NCBI RefSeq assembly: GCF_000445445.1
Contig: NZ_ASXP01000001.1
Span: 1,038,501-1,102,500, forward strand
Reading direction: 5' to 3'
DNA length: 64,000 nucleotides
Origin: Sporomusa ovata DSM 2662
GTDB lineage: Bacteria > Bacillota > Negativicutes > Sporomusales > Sporomusaceae
Positions 9,884 to 17,725 of this stretch are shown here, one piece after another (position 1 is the stretch's first letter; every line of letters starts with the position of its first letter). A model generated the notes under the pieces. That model was not told where the DNA came from and searched no databases. It was given only the letters and a program-made list of their open reading frames with translations. Both the position numbers and the translations under genes were made by a program.

Positions 9884-9915
9884 AAAACCCGGCTCATTAC
9901 GAGCCGGGTTTTATG
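9884..9915 (+). terminator. Terminator after ftsZ
   Basis: A perfect stem, AAAACCCGGCTC with GAGCCGGGTTTT, has a 5-base loop and a T-rich 3' arm. It ends the dcw operon. Confidence 0.92.
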
Positions 9916-9973
9916 TCTATTTTTGAAACTATTAAAATGGCAGGAAATTACATTTTATTAAAGGAATACCTTG

Positions 9974-9979
9974 TATAAT
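9974..9979 (+). promoter_or_regulatory. Candidate -10 box before spoIIGA
   Basis: TATAAT lies 85 bases before GTG 10064. No -35 box with 17-base spacing is seen. spoIIG promoters of other spore formers have atypical spacing and depend on Spo0A, but no convincing 0A box was recognised here. Confidence 0.35.
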
Positions 9980-10063
9980 TAGAATAACAAGTTGATTTCA
10001 AGCATATAGTCTTATGTGTATAATGTTTTTATATATGAAATTTGATCCAAGAAGGTATAAACT

Positions 10064-10996
10064 GTGCGCATTTATGCTGATTTGGTATTGTTAATCAATT
10101 TTATTATGAATAGTATTATTTTAGTAGTAACAGCTTATGCCGCAGGCATTTCTTTTTGTTGGAAACGCTTGTTGATGACGGCTGTAGCGGGAGGCGTATA
10201 TACATTAATCGGTATCTTTCCGGAGATGGCTGTATTATATAGTATTCCCGGAAAGTTCTTGGCGTCGGTGGTGATTATTTTATTGGCTTTTGGCTATAGG
10301 TCAGTAAAGCTGACGGTAACACTTACCGGCATTTTTTTTATAGTATCTTTTATTCTGGGTGGGGCCTTGTTGGGCTGGATGTATTTTATTCAGACTGAAG
10401 CGCCTTTTAGAGCTGGTACTACTATTAAACTCTCCTGGGGCCATTTAGTGGCAGGCAGTGTCATAGCTATAGTTCTCATCCTGCTGGTTGTCAAAAGACT
10501 GCTGGCCAGAATGTACCGGTATAAGACTTTTTATCAGGCAAGAATAGAATATGCCGGGCAGTTGCAGGAAGTTACGGGTATGCTGGATACTGGCAATGGC
10601 CTCTATTCGCTGCTGGGGCGTAAACCGGTAGTTCTGCTGTCTCTGCAATCTGCACTTCAATTACTGGGCCGGCAGGTTGCAGCATTCTTAACAGCTAACC
10701 GGCCAGATTCCTGGTTAGCTAATCTTGACGAATGCCAGGATTCAGCTTGGCTAGCCAGGGTGGAGATTATTCCCTGCCAGTCGGTTGGCGGCTGCAATAT
10801 GTTACTTGGCTTTAGACCGGATAGTATTACCGTGATGAGTAAGGTAGGCTCGTATTATACCTCAGAAGTACTCATCGGCATTTACGATGGTACCTTTGCT
10901 GATGGTAGTGCTTGTCAGGCACTTTTACATCCGGCGCTTATAACAGACATCAATAGAACCAAGGGGGAAAGTACATGCGAATTACCTGGCCAATAA
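10064..10996 (+). CDS. spoIIGA: Sporulation sigma-E processing protease SpoIIGA
   Basis: SpoIIGA is the membrane aspartic protease that cleaves pro-sigma-E at the mother-cell side of the septum after SpoIIR signalling. The N-terminal half has about five membrane helices (residues 1-145). The C-terminal protease domain carries D175-T176-G177 in GMLDTGNGL. The length of 310 is normal. It starts at GTG 10064 after AAGG and overlaps sigE by 22 bases, suggesting coupled translation of protease and substrate. Confidence 0.94.
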   Translation: MRIYADLVLLINFIMNSIILVVTAYAAGISFCWKRLLMTAVAGGVYTLIGIFPEMAVLYSIPGKFLASVVIILLAFGYRSVKLTVTLTGIFFIVSFILGGALLGWMYFIQTEAPFRAGTTIKLSWGHLVAGSVIAIVLILLVVKRLLARMYRYKTFYQARIEYAGQLQEVTGMLDTGNGLYSLLGRKPVVLLSLQSALQLLGRQVAAFLTANRPDSWLANLDECQDSAWLARVEIIPCQSVGGCNMLLGFRPDSITVMSKVGSYYTSEVLIGIYDGTFADGSACQALLHPALITDINRTKGESTCELPGQ

Positions 10997-11712
10997 TAAA
11001 ATTGTATATAAGGCTAAGGATCATATCATTACTTCAGGCAATTGGTTGGCTGAAGCCTGATGAAGTGTTTTATGTTGGTAGCGCGGAAATTTTACCGCCA
11101 CCTTTATCAAGTGATGAAGAGATATTTTTACTTAACCGTTTGCAAAAAGGGGATAAATCTGTCAGAAGTGTATTCATTGAACGTAACCTCCGGCTTGTCG
11201 TCTATATTGCCCGGAAATTTGAAAATACCGGCGTAAGTGTCGAAGATTTAGTTAGCATCGGTACGATTGGCTTAATCAAAGCAGTAAACACTTTTGATCC
11301 CATTAAAAAGATTAAACTGGCCACATATGCTTCACGATGTATCGAAAATGAAATTTTAATGTATTTACGCCGTAACAGTAAAACCCGGGCCGAAGTATCC
11401 TTTGACGAACCATTAAATATTGATTGGGATGGTAATGAACTGTTACTTTCTGATGTGTTAGGTACAGATAATGATATTATTTATAAGTCAGTGGAAGAAG
11501 AGGTTGATAAAACCCTGTTATACACAGCCATGAGCAAGTTGTCAGGGCGGGAACGAAGAATTATGGAACTACGGTTTGGCCTTAATGATGATGGTAATGA
11601 ACGTACACAAAAAGAAGTAGCTGATATACTGGGAATATCCCAGTCGTATATTTCAAGGCTGGAAAAGAGGATAATAAAGAGGCTGCGCAAAGAGATATCT
11701 CGTATGGAGTAA
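10975..11712 (+). CDS. sigE: RNA polymerase sporulation sigma factor SigE
   Basis: This is the early mother-cell sigma factor, made as an inactive precursor. The N-terminal stretch (about residues 1-30) is the hydrophobic and basic pro-sequence, followed by the sigma-70 region 2 motif SVEDLVSIGTIGLIKAVNTFD and region 4 with the helix-turn-helix TQKEVADILGISQSYISRLE. The 245-residue length is typical. Overlap with spoIIGA and the following sigG reproduce the conserved spoIIG locus. Confidence 0.95.
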   Translation: MRITWPIIKLYIRLRIISLLQAIGWLKPDEVFYVGSAEILPPPLSSDEEIFLLNRLQKGDKSVRSVFIERNLRLVVYIARKFENTGVSVEDLVSIGTIGLIKAVNTFDPIKKIKLATYASRCIENEILMYLRRNSKTRAEVSFDEPLNIDWDGNELLLSDVLGTDNDIIYKSVEEEVDKTLLYTAMSKLSGRERRIMELRFGLNDDGNERTQKEVADILGISQSYISRLEKRIIKRLRKEISRME

Positions 11713-11730
11713 GGTTTTGTTAAATGCATT

Positions 11731-11806
11731 TTAGTCGCCCTTTCTTCGGGTGGGGCAGTTTCTTGTTTAGCCCACTATCAGCCGTTGGTTAAGGTGGGTT
11801 TTTTAT
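11731..11806 (+). ncRNA. Two-hairpin element after sigE, ending in a terminator (copy 1)
   Basis: A short first hairpin (GCCCT/GGGGC) is followed by a second stem CCCACT/GGTGGG (11771-11798) whose loop contains TCAGC, then six T. The same two-hairpin layout with related loop sequences recurs at 29831-29910. It could be only a terminator, or a small structured RNA. No known family could be assigned by eye. Confidence 0.5.
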
Positions 11807-11865
11807 ATTTCATTGGAAAGATGTATAATTGCCTTTTGTTGGCAGTTGATTTATAAATTAATCGC

Positions 11866-11896
11866 AAAAACCGCATCCTCCGGGGTGCGGTTTTTG
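11866..11896 (+). terminator. Terminator between sigE and sigG
   Basis: AAAAACCGCATCC pairs with GGGGTGCGGTTTTT around a three-base loop, a strong intrinsic terminator shape. Confidence 0.85.
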
Positions 11897-12176
11897 TTCG
11901 TATCGCCACCTCCGTGAAGAAATTGTGCCTCCATAAGGTGGTACCCCGGCACCCCTCGTAACTTCCGTAACCCCCCGTCCTATGCCGGAAAAAGCGTTCC
12001 GTAGGAGAAAAGCCGGTATTCTATTGACTCAATGGAATACCGGCTTTTTTATATCTTTTTTGAAAAAACGGCAAGCTTCTCTTGCACGGCAAAGTATAAA
12101 ATCGTCAGCCCATGGCAATAATGCTTGTGTGGGGCAAGTTGTTTTAGTAGCTTAGAAAAACTGGGGAGGTAATAAT
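11897..12176 (+). other. Non-coding stretch before sigG
   Basis: No gene is visible. It holds a pyrimidine-rich segment with GGTGGTACCCCGG (11938-11950), which loosely recalls a T-box antiterminator, then a strong terminator at 12009-12050. The last 120 bases before sigG must contain its promoter. No confident sigma-F or sigma-G box was recognised. Confidence 0.4.
12009..12050 (+). terminator. Strong terminator upstream of sigG
   Basis: AAGCCGGTATTC pairs with GAATACCGGCTT, and the stem continues inward (TATTG/CAATG) to a three-base loop. Six T follow. This implies sigG is transcribed mainly from its own promoter rather than by read-through. Confidence 0.9.
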
Positions 12177-12950
12177 GTGATTGTCAACAAAGTCGAAATA
12201 TGTGGTGTAAATACAGCAAAGCTCCCGGTGCTTTCTGCCACTAAAATGCGTGAGTTGTTTGAGGTAATGCAGGGGGGCGAAAAAGCCGCCAGGGAACAGC
12301 TGATTTATAGCAATCTCCGATTAGTGCTTAGCGTAATTCAACGGTTTAACAATCGGGGAGAATATGTTGATGACTTATTTCAGGTTGGTTGCATTGGTTT
12401 AATGAAAGCCATTGATAATTTTGATCTGGCACAGAATGTAAAGTTTTCTACCTATGCAGTACCGATGATTATTGGTGAAATCCGGCGTTATTTAAGAGAT
12501 AACAACCCCATAAGGGTAAGCCGCTCAATGCGGGATGTTGCCTATAAAGCGCTGCAAGTACGGGATTCGTTAGTCAGCCGGTTTTCACGGGAGCCGTCAA
12601 TTAATGAGATTGCTGATGAACTTAAGGTGCCAAGAGAAGAAATAATATTTGCCCTTGATGCAATTCAAGAGCCTATATCCTTGTTTGAGCCTATTTATCA
12701 TGATGGCGGTGATCCCATTTTTGTAATGGATCAAATTAGTGATGATAAACATTTAGATTTAAGTTGGCTTGAGGGAGTGGCAATTAAAGAAGCCTTGCGC
12801 AAACTGAGTGACCGCGAGAAACATATACTTACTCTTAGGTTCTTTGAGGGTAAAACGCAGATGGAAGTTGCCGATGAAATTGGTATTTCCCAGGCACAGG
12901 TGTCACGGTTGGAAAAGGCCGCATTAGGCCATATGCGCAAATACATATAG
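12177..12950 (+). CDS. sigG: RNA polymerase sporulation sigma factor SigG
   Basis: This is the late forespore sigma factor. The N-terminal signature VNKVEICGVNTAKLPVL is specific to SigG and separates it from SigF. Region 2 (YVDDLFQVGCIGLMKAIDNFD), region 3 and region 4 (KTQMEVADEIGISQAQVSRLE) are complete in 257 residues. It starts at GTG 12177, 7 bases after GGGGAGG; the overlapping ATG at 12174 runs straight into a stop. spoIIR follows closely. Confidence 0.95.
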   Translation: MIVNKVEICGVNTAKLPVLSATKMRELFEVMQGGEKAAREQLIYSNLRLVLSVIQRFNNRGEYVDDLFQVGCIGLMKAIDNFDLAQNVKFSTYAVPMIIGEIRRYLRDNNPIRVSRSMRDVAYKALQVRDSLVSRFSREPSINEIADELKVPREEIIFALDAIQEPISLFEPIYHDGGDPIFVMDQISDDKHLDLSWLEGVAIKEALRKLSDREKHILTLRFFEGKTQMEVADEIGISQAQVSRLEKAALGHMRKYI

Positions 12951-12979
12951 AGTTTATGATTTACCAGGGAGGCAGTGTA

Positions 12980-13588
12980 GTGGAGAGAAGTTTACCTTTG
13001 TGGAGTAAGCGAATATTGATAATTTTAGTAATTTGTTTTATTGCTGGTGGTTGGAATGTGCTTTTTTATCAGCAAAAACACGGGGTGCCGGTGACACCCA
13101 ATAGCAGTGACTATGTTAGATTGCATATTTTAGCAAATAGTGATAGCGTCCAAGACCAACAGCTTAAACTAAAGGTTCGCGATGCAGTTATTGCCTATCT
13201 AACCCCGCAGGTCAAAGATGTGAGTAACGCCCAAACGGCTAAAAATATTATAGCTAACCGCCAAGAGGAACTTATTCTGGTGGCTAAAAACACGCTGGCG
13301 GAAAACGGCGTTGATTATCCTGTAGCTATCCAAATTGGTAGTTTTGAATTTCCGGTGCGTTCCTACGGCAGCTTAGTGTTGCCTGCGGGAGAGTATCAGG
13401 CTGTTCGCATTCTCCTGGGAGAGGGTGCCGGGCAAAATTGGTGGTGCGTGTTATTTCCACCTCTATGTTTTATTGATGGTACTAACACGACCTTAGCCCC
13501 AGTTACTTCTTCTAATGAGTATACTCAGCAGGAAGATGGCCAAAAACCCTTAAAAATTTGCTGGAAGCTGGCTGAGATTTTCAATTAA
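12980..13588 (+). CDS. spoIIR: Stage II sporulation protein R
   Basis: SpoIIR is secreted from the forespore and triggers SpoIIGA to process pro-sigma-E. Residues 8-30 form a signal anchor. The body contains the family motifs VRLHILANSDSVQDQQLKL and NWWCVLFPPLCF. GTG 12980 is preferred over ATG 12956 because GGGAGG lies 8 bases before it. The 202-residue length is normal. The gene lies 29 bases after sigG, so spoIIR, spoIIGA and sigE of the same signalling pathway are within 3.5 kb. Confidence 0.92.
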   Translation: MERSLPLWSKRILIILVICFIAGGWNVLFYQQKHGVPVTPNSSDYVRLHILANSDSVQDQQLKLKVRDAVIAYLTPQVKDVSNAQTAKNIIANRQEELILVAKNTLAENGVDYPVAIQIGSFEFPVRSYGSLVLPAGEYQAVRILLGEGAGQNWWCVLFPPLCFIDGTNTTLAPVTSSNEYTQQEDGQKPLKICWKLAEIFN

Positions 13589-13605
13589 TAAATTGTGTAA
13601 CAGGC

Positions 13606-13652
13606 AAAAAACAGCCTCAACTCTGCGAAATGCAGAGTTGAGGCTGTTTTAA
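13606..13652. terminator. Bidirectional terminator between spoIIR and the DUF2325 gene
   Basis: A perfect 19-bp stem, ACAGCCTCAACTCTGC with its complement plus flanking A/T, has a five-base loop. A runs on one side and T runs on the other let it serve both converging genes. Confidence 0.92.
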
Positions 13653-13728
13653 CTATGTAGACTGGAAAACTCGACTTATAAAGCTCTTTTTTGCTTGTAA
13701 TCACGGCATGATACTTTACTGAGATTAT

Positions 13729-15402
13729 TTATACTTCGACAACGCGCCTGATATTGCTTTGTGTTACAACGCTTTTTTCTACTGATGAATAGGTAGGAAC
13801 TGCAGCACTGGCCATCTGTTGGATGGTAAGGGGAATGTTGGTTTTGGACAAAAACACTAAACGTTTGTCGTAATAGCGAATTAGTTTGATCATCTTATAA
13901 AAACAGTCATGGCTGAATTTGCAGCGAACATTGGCAAAGATAATATCAGCATGAATGATAAGTGCTTCATCAAAACCATTTGCATCGCCGGAGAGATAAA
14001 CAAAATTAGGTAGCTGGGTCTTTAACTTGGTTTGCCAGTTTTCAGCACCGCCGATAACCAGGGCGTGAATGGTGCTTAAAGTGTTTAAAGCTGCCTCGAT
14101 ATTGTAGTGTTGATTAGATGTTGCTAAATTTATAATATTATCAGAGCTTTCTATGTCTTTAATTTGTTTTCGGCGGTTTTCCACTTGAGTGAGCTTAGTT
14201 TGAAGTAGCTCAGTTTCTTTGCTTAAGGCATTTACCACAAACTTTTGTTTGAGAACCAAGGTGTTAAGCTCTTCTTCTTTCTGGGCCAGTAAATCGGTTT
14301 TGGCTGCCAAATCCGCACTCATTCTGCGAACTTCAATTTCGTAGGCTTGAAGTTGTTTTTTGAGATTATCAATTTCGGCATATATAAAAGGATTGTTTTG
14401 TTCAAAATAATATTTTCTCGTTTTTTTATACTCACGTATGAATTCGAGTAAACTTAAGCCGAGCATTACAAACTCGGCACATTTTGATTCCAGATCCTCT
14501 TGGCTTTGCTTATGATTGGAGCGAAATAACTCTGAAGTCATCTTGATAATATAGAGGCGGCAAAGTAGTTCAACATCTCGTTCTTTAATCTTTGTCAGAA
14601 TTTTTGGTGAAGCCAGGGATATTCCAGTTGAGGATGACAGATACGCGGTGCAGTGAGCCATTCCCTCCCAGAAGTGGTCGCCGTTCCAGGGTTCAAGATA
14701 ATTATAAAATACTTTTTGATATATCGCATTTTTAAGTTGACGGGCCATTTTTTTTATTGCTGGTTTATTCAGCCTGCCTTTTAATTGTTGAAAATCGCCG
14801 GTGTTATCAAGTTTGCTGGCAAGTGTTTGCACAACAAATAAAGTTTCAGGTTCGGGTATGATTGCTTTTTTGCCTAAAATACAGGTAATAAACATGGCAA
14901 ATTTCAGGGAGGCATGAGGTGGTAAATCAATAGCTGGATACATTGCAATAAAATATTGAAGATATTGTATTGTGGCGCCAGTAAGAAGATTGTGATATTG
15001 ACTGTTTTTTATGGATTCGGCATAATACTCTGGTTGGACGGCTTTTGATAAATCAATTGTTTCGGAATTTTTAATATAGCCATACAAATTGCTCCAGCGT
15101 TTTGTCAGAATGTGTATTACCTGTTCGAATAAGGGAGAACAAGGGCCATCTTCTACAGCCACAAGCAACATTCCTAAGTATTTTAAAGCATAAATTTGTC
15201 GATCAATGCCGCTGGTAGTGAACAAAGGATGATTAGCATAAGAAGACTGAGAGGCTGCGGTCTGGTAACGAGTTTTATCGATTTCATAAAGCGAGTCTAT
15301 TTCTTTGTATGCCGATGATGTATCGCCAGCGAGTTGGACAAAAAGAGGAAGCGTATCAACCGGGATATTGTTGGCTACCAATATAAAATCTGAAATCTTC
15401 AT
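13729..15402 (-). CDS. DUF2325 domain protein with central coiled coil
   Basis: This 557-residue protein has an alpha-helical N-terminal region (1-345), a long coiled coil (about 350-430) and a C-terminal DUF2325-like domain beginning at ALVIGGAENW (about 450-540), with the pattern of strands, an ADIIF motif and a KFSHDCFYKM segment seen in that family. Function is unknown. A ribosome site (AAGGATGG) precedes the start. The 119-residue gene lies 47 bases upstream on the same strand, so the two form an operon behind a structured leader. It converges on spoIIR. Confidence 0.65.
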   Translation of the reverse strand: MKISDFILVANNIPVDTLPLFVQLAGDTSSAYKEIDSLYEIDKTRYQTAASQSSYANHPLFTTSGIDRQIYALKYLGMLLVAVEDGPCSPLFEQVIHILTKRWSNLYGYIKNSETIDLSKAVQPEYYAESIKNSQYHNLLTGATIQYLQYFIAMYPAIDLPPHASLKFAMFITCILGKKAIIPEPETLFVVQTLASKLDNTGDFQQLKGRLNKPAIKKMARQLKNAIYQKVFYNYLEPWNGDHFWEGMAHCTAYLSSSTGISLASPKILTKIKERDVELLCRLYIIKMTSELFRSNHKQSQEDLESKCAEFVMLGLSLLEFIREYKKTRKYYFEQNNPFIYAEIDNLKKQLQAYEIEVRRMSADLAAKTDLLAQKEEELNTLVLKQKFVVNALSKETELLQTKLTQVENRRKQIKDIESSDNIINLATSNQHYNIEAALNTLSTIHALVIGGAENWQTKLKTQLPNFVYLSGDANGFDEALIIHADIIFANVRCKFSHDCFYKMIKLIRYYDKRLVFLSKTNIPLTIQQMASAAVPTYSSVEKSVVTQSNIRRVVEV

Positions 15403-15449
15403 GCGGTATCACCATCCTTTTTGTATTTAAAGTAAAACAATCTATTTCT

Positions 15450-15809
15450 TTACACAACTTTTTTTGTAATACATTCGACACTTTCTATTTGGTAAGACGC
15501 AGCAATTGTTGTGCTTCGCTCGCCTTTGGCTGTCTGTATTGCCGCTTTGACTGCAAGCAGAGACTCTGTAATATTTTTTAGGTTATTTGTTAACGTTACC
15601 AGAATATTAACATAGGCATCAAACGTATAGTCGTTCTTAGACAATGTAGCTTCTCGAATCGCTTTATGGGTATCTACAAGGAGTTCTTGAAATGCATGTT
15701 CAGAGTATTGTAAGTCAGTTAGTGTATAGCAACCGGATTCGTTGTCGGTAAATAGCATGATCTTCCCATTGGTTAAAACATCACTGTGATCATTGATTCG
15801 TGAATACAT
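15450..15809 (-). CDS. Conserved hypothetical protein, first gene of the DUF2325 operon
   Basis: This 119-residue soluble protein is mostly helical in its second half (ANNLKNITESLL type). No family was recognised. GGGAGGAAAA precedes the ATG, a strong site. It is transcribed toward the DUF2325 gene and sits downstream of a terminator-like hairpin and structured leader, so its expression is probably controlled by attenuation. Confidence 0.65.
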   Translation of the reverse strand: MYSRINDHSDVLTNGKIMLFTDNESGCYTLTDLQYSEHAFQELLVDTHKAIREATLSKNDYTFDAYVNILVTLTNNLKNITESLLAVKAAIQTAKGERSTTIAASYQIESVECITKKVV

Positions 15810-15859
15810 AATTTTTCCTCCCTAGAACATTTTATTGGCTAATTGAAGCAACAAGCTTA

Positions 15860-15902
15860 AACAAAAATATACCAAGCCTCTCCGGAACGGAAAGGGCTTG
15901 GC
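15860..15902 (-). terminator. Leader terminator before the DUF2325 operon
   Basis: Read on the minus strand, CCAAGCC pairs with GGCTTGG, with an inner TCCG/CGGA stem, followed by TATATTTTT. It lies 50 bases before the first gene of the operon and can act as the expression platform of a leader switch. Confidence 0.7.
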
Positions 15903-15954
15903 AATAAATTCAAGCGAACGTAATATAACATAAAACAAGAGCAAAACTTAGCAC

Positions 15955-16078
15955 TGCTTGAAATATTGCTCCTTTCCAGAAGGGAGATATAGCCGTTTTC
16001 AGCTATACCGATCGGCCGGATACCATACCACGAAAGGATTAGGTAAATCGGCTAAGGGAGCAGACTATCCAATTATGA
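15955..16078 (-). promoter_or_regulatory. Structured 5' leader, riboswitch-like, of the DUF2325 operon
   Basis: On the minus strand an outer stem GCTCC/GGAGC encloses CCGAT/ATCGG, ATAGC/GCTAT and a CTCCCTT/AAAGGAG hairpin, a multi-helix junction. It lies between a good minus-strand promoter (16143-16171) and a terminator hairpin (15860-15902). I could not match it to a known riboswitch class. Confidence 0.5.
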
Positions 16079-16142
16079 AACTATAATAAGAGGTATTTTG
16101 ATAATGAAAACTAACATAAACAAACATCAACAATTAATTACT

Positions 16143-16171
16143 ATTATATTGTTTGACGGTGTATAAATCAA
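16143..16171 (-). promoter_or_regulatory. Sigma-A type promoter of the DUF2325 operon
   Basis: On the minus strand TTGATT (-35) and TATAAT (-10) are separated by 17 bases. A start near 16136 would give a leader of about 325 bases before the first gene. Confidence 0.7.
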
Positions 16172-16273
16172 TATGGTTGGTATATGTTGGTTAAAAAAAT
16201 TTTGCGAGGTTAAGATTGAAGCTGATTTTTCGTCTTTATAAAATGGGGTTGAATTGATTTGTCAATTAAACTC

Positions 16274-16303
16274 TTGCCAGTATAAATAAATAAATACTAT
16301 AAT
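16274..16303 (+). promoter_or_regulatory. Promoter of the WtpA-like gene
   Basis: TTGCCA and TATAAT are separated by 18 bases, upstream of the substrate-binding protein gene. The divergent promoter of the DUF2325 operon lies about 100 bases away. The leader to ATG 16435 is about 125 bases. Confidence 0.65.
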
Positions 16304-16434
16304 AGAGTCAGGGTATTGCTGCATTTGTTAGTTTATATTACTTTATTTTTATTTTATTTTAATAAAGCAATTATATCGTGATAAATTTGTTTTCAAAAGC
16401 AGCTTGTAAAATGTTGGCAAAAGGGGTATGTATA

Positions 16435-17424
16435 ATGAGTCGTAAATTAATGAAACTAATGGGTCTTTTTCTATGTGTAGTACTCATTGGCCTGGGGCAA
16501 CAAAGTAGCTTTGCCGAGGAGAGACCAAACCATCTAATTACAGAGGTTATTGTCTTTCATGCTGGCAGTTTAAGTGGACCGTTCCAAAAAGCGGCTGAAG
16601 CTTATGAAAAGTCTCATCCGGATATCAAAATCACTTTAGAGGGAAGTGGCAGCCGGGAAGCCGCCCGGAAAGTAACGGAACTGAAGAGACCCTGTGACGT
16701 GGTTGCTTCTGCTGACTATGAAACTATTGATAATCTGATGATGCCTGAATATGCAAAGTTTAATATATTTTTCGCCCGTAATAAAACAGTTGTAGCCTTT
16801 ACTGACAAGAGTAAGTATGCTAATGAGATTACCAGTGAGAATTGGTATGATATTTTATCAAGGCCAGATGTGCAGTATGGTCATACCGACCCGAATTTGG
16901 ATCCTGGCGGCTACCGGGCAGTCCTAACATTGCAGTTAGCCGAAAAATACTATCATAAACAAGGCTTGTATCAAGCGCTGGAAAATAATTTTCACGAGTC
17001 TAACACTGTCAATGATGGGAAAACTATCAGAGAAATACTGAACTCAGGTCGGTTGGATTACTTCTTCTTTTATGAGTCGTCAGCCAAACAAGGCGGCTAT
17101 CGCTATATTACCTTGCCGGTTGAACTCGACTTTTCTTCCTTGGATTATGCGAACTATTACAAGCAAGCAACACTGGCGCTTACTGGCAAAAAAACAGGCA
17201 GCATTGAACAAGTATATGGACAACCAATAATTTATGGTCTTACTCTGGTGAATAACGCACCACATACCAAGGAAGCGCTGCGATTCATACACTTTCTTCT
17301 GACAGATGGACAAAAATATCTAAATGATGCAGGTTTTATTTCTATGAACCCGTTAGTTCGCACCAGGGAATTGCCTTACATTCCGGCAGAATTAAGAGAC
17401 TTAATAAAGCCGCTTAAACAATAA
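16435..17424 (+). CDS. wtpA: WtpA-like tungstate/molybdate-binding protein
   Basis: This extracytoplasmic solute-binding protein has 329 residues. A signal peptide (about residues 1-27) ends at SSFA. The mature part begins VIVFHAGSLSGPFQKAAEAYEKSHP, followed by EGSGSREAARKVTEL and DVVASADY, the oxyanion-binding pattern of the ModA/WtpA family. ATG 16435 is chosen because AAAAGGGG lies 8 bases before it; the frame also extends to GTG 16378. No permease or ATPase gene follows, and the next two genes are broken, so this may be an orphan left after deletion of its ABC partners. Confidence 0.85.
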   Translation: MSRKLMKLMGLFLCVVLIGLGQQSSFAEERPNHLITEVIVFHAGSLSGPFQKAAEAYEKSHPDIKITLEGSGSREAARKVTELKRPCDVVASADYETIDNLMMPEYAKFNIFFARNKTVVAFTDKSKYANEITSENWYDILSRPDVQYGHTDPNLDPGGYRAVLTLQLAEKYYHKQGLYQALENNFHESNTVNDGKTIREILNSGRLDYFFFYESSAKQGGYRYITLPVELDFSSLDYANYYKQATLALTGKKTGSIEQVYGQPIIYGLTLVNNAPHTKEALRFIHFLLTDGQKYLNDAGFISMNPLVRTRELPYIPAELRDLIKPLKQ

Positions 17425-17463
17425 GTGGCGATGTTTTACATATGCTTTAGATAATAATTTTAG

Positions 17464-17694
17464 GAGGGCGGCCAGATTTGTTGTGACACCTGCATTTACG
17501 ATGCGACCCTGAATGTGGAACATGCCCGTTGGGCGGATATTGTGTTGTCTACCGGCACTGTACTGATGAATGACACATACCGTGAATTACAGGGGCAGCC
17601 GGTGATTTACTACGGGGTGACTGTAGCGGGTCTGGCTCAACTATTTGATTTGCCACGGATTTGTTTTGTGGGCAATGAGCGTTTAACGCAGTGA
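17464..17694 (+). pseudogene. Remnant of a DUF364-type (heavy-metal chelation) protein
   Basis: An open stretch of 76 codons encodes a sequence resembling the C-terminal part of DUF364 Rossmann-like proteins: ADIVLSTGTVLMNDTY, then QPVIYYGVTVAGLAQLFDLPRIC. There is no start codon with a ribosome site and the N-terminal two thirds are missing. It lies between wtpA and a decayed deaminase, marking an eroded metal-related locus. Confidence 0.6.
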
Positions 17695-17725
17695 TGGTTG
17701 GTTCGAAAGTAATTAAGGAGTGAGT

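Noticed and set aside
11930..12050. T-box riboswitch upstream of sigG
   Set aside because: GGTGGTACCCCGG resembles the antiterminator, but there is no recognisable stem I or specifier loop, the TGG bulge context is imperfect, and the downstream gene is a sigma factor rather than an amino-acid gene.
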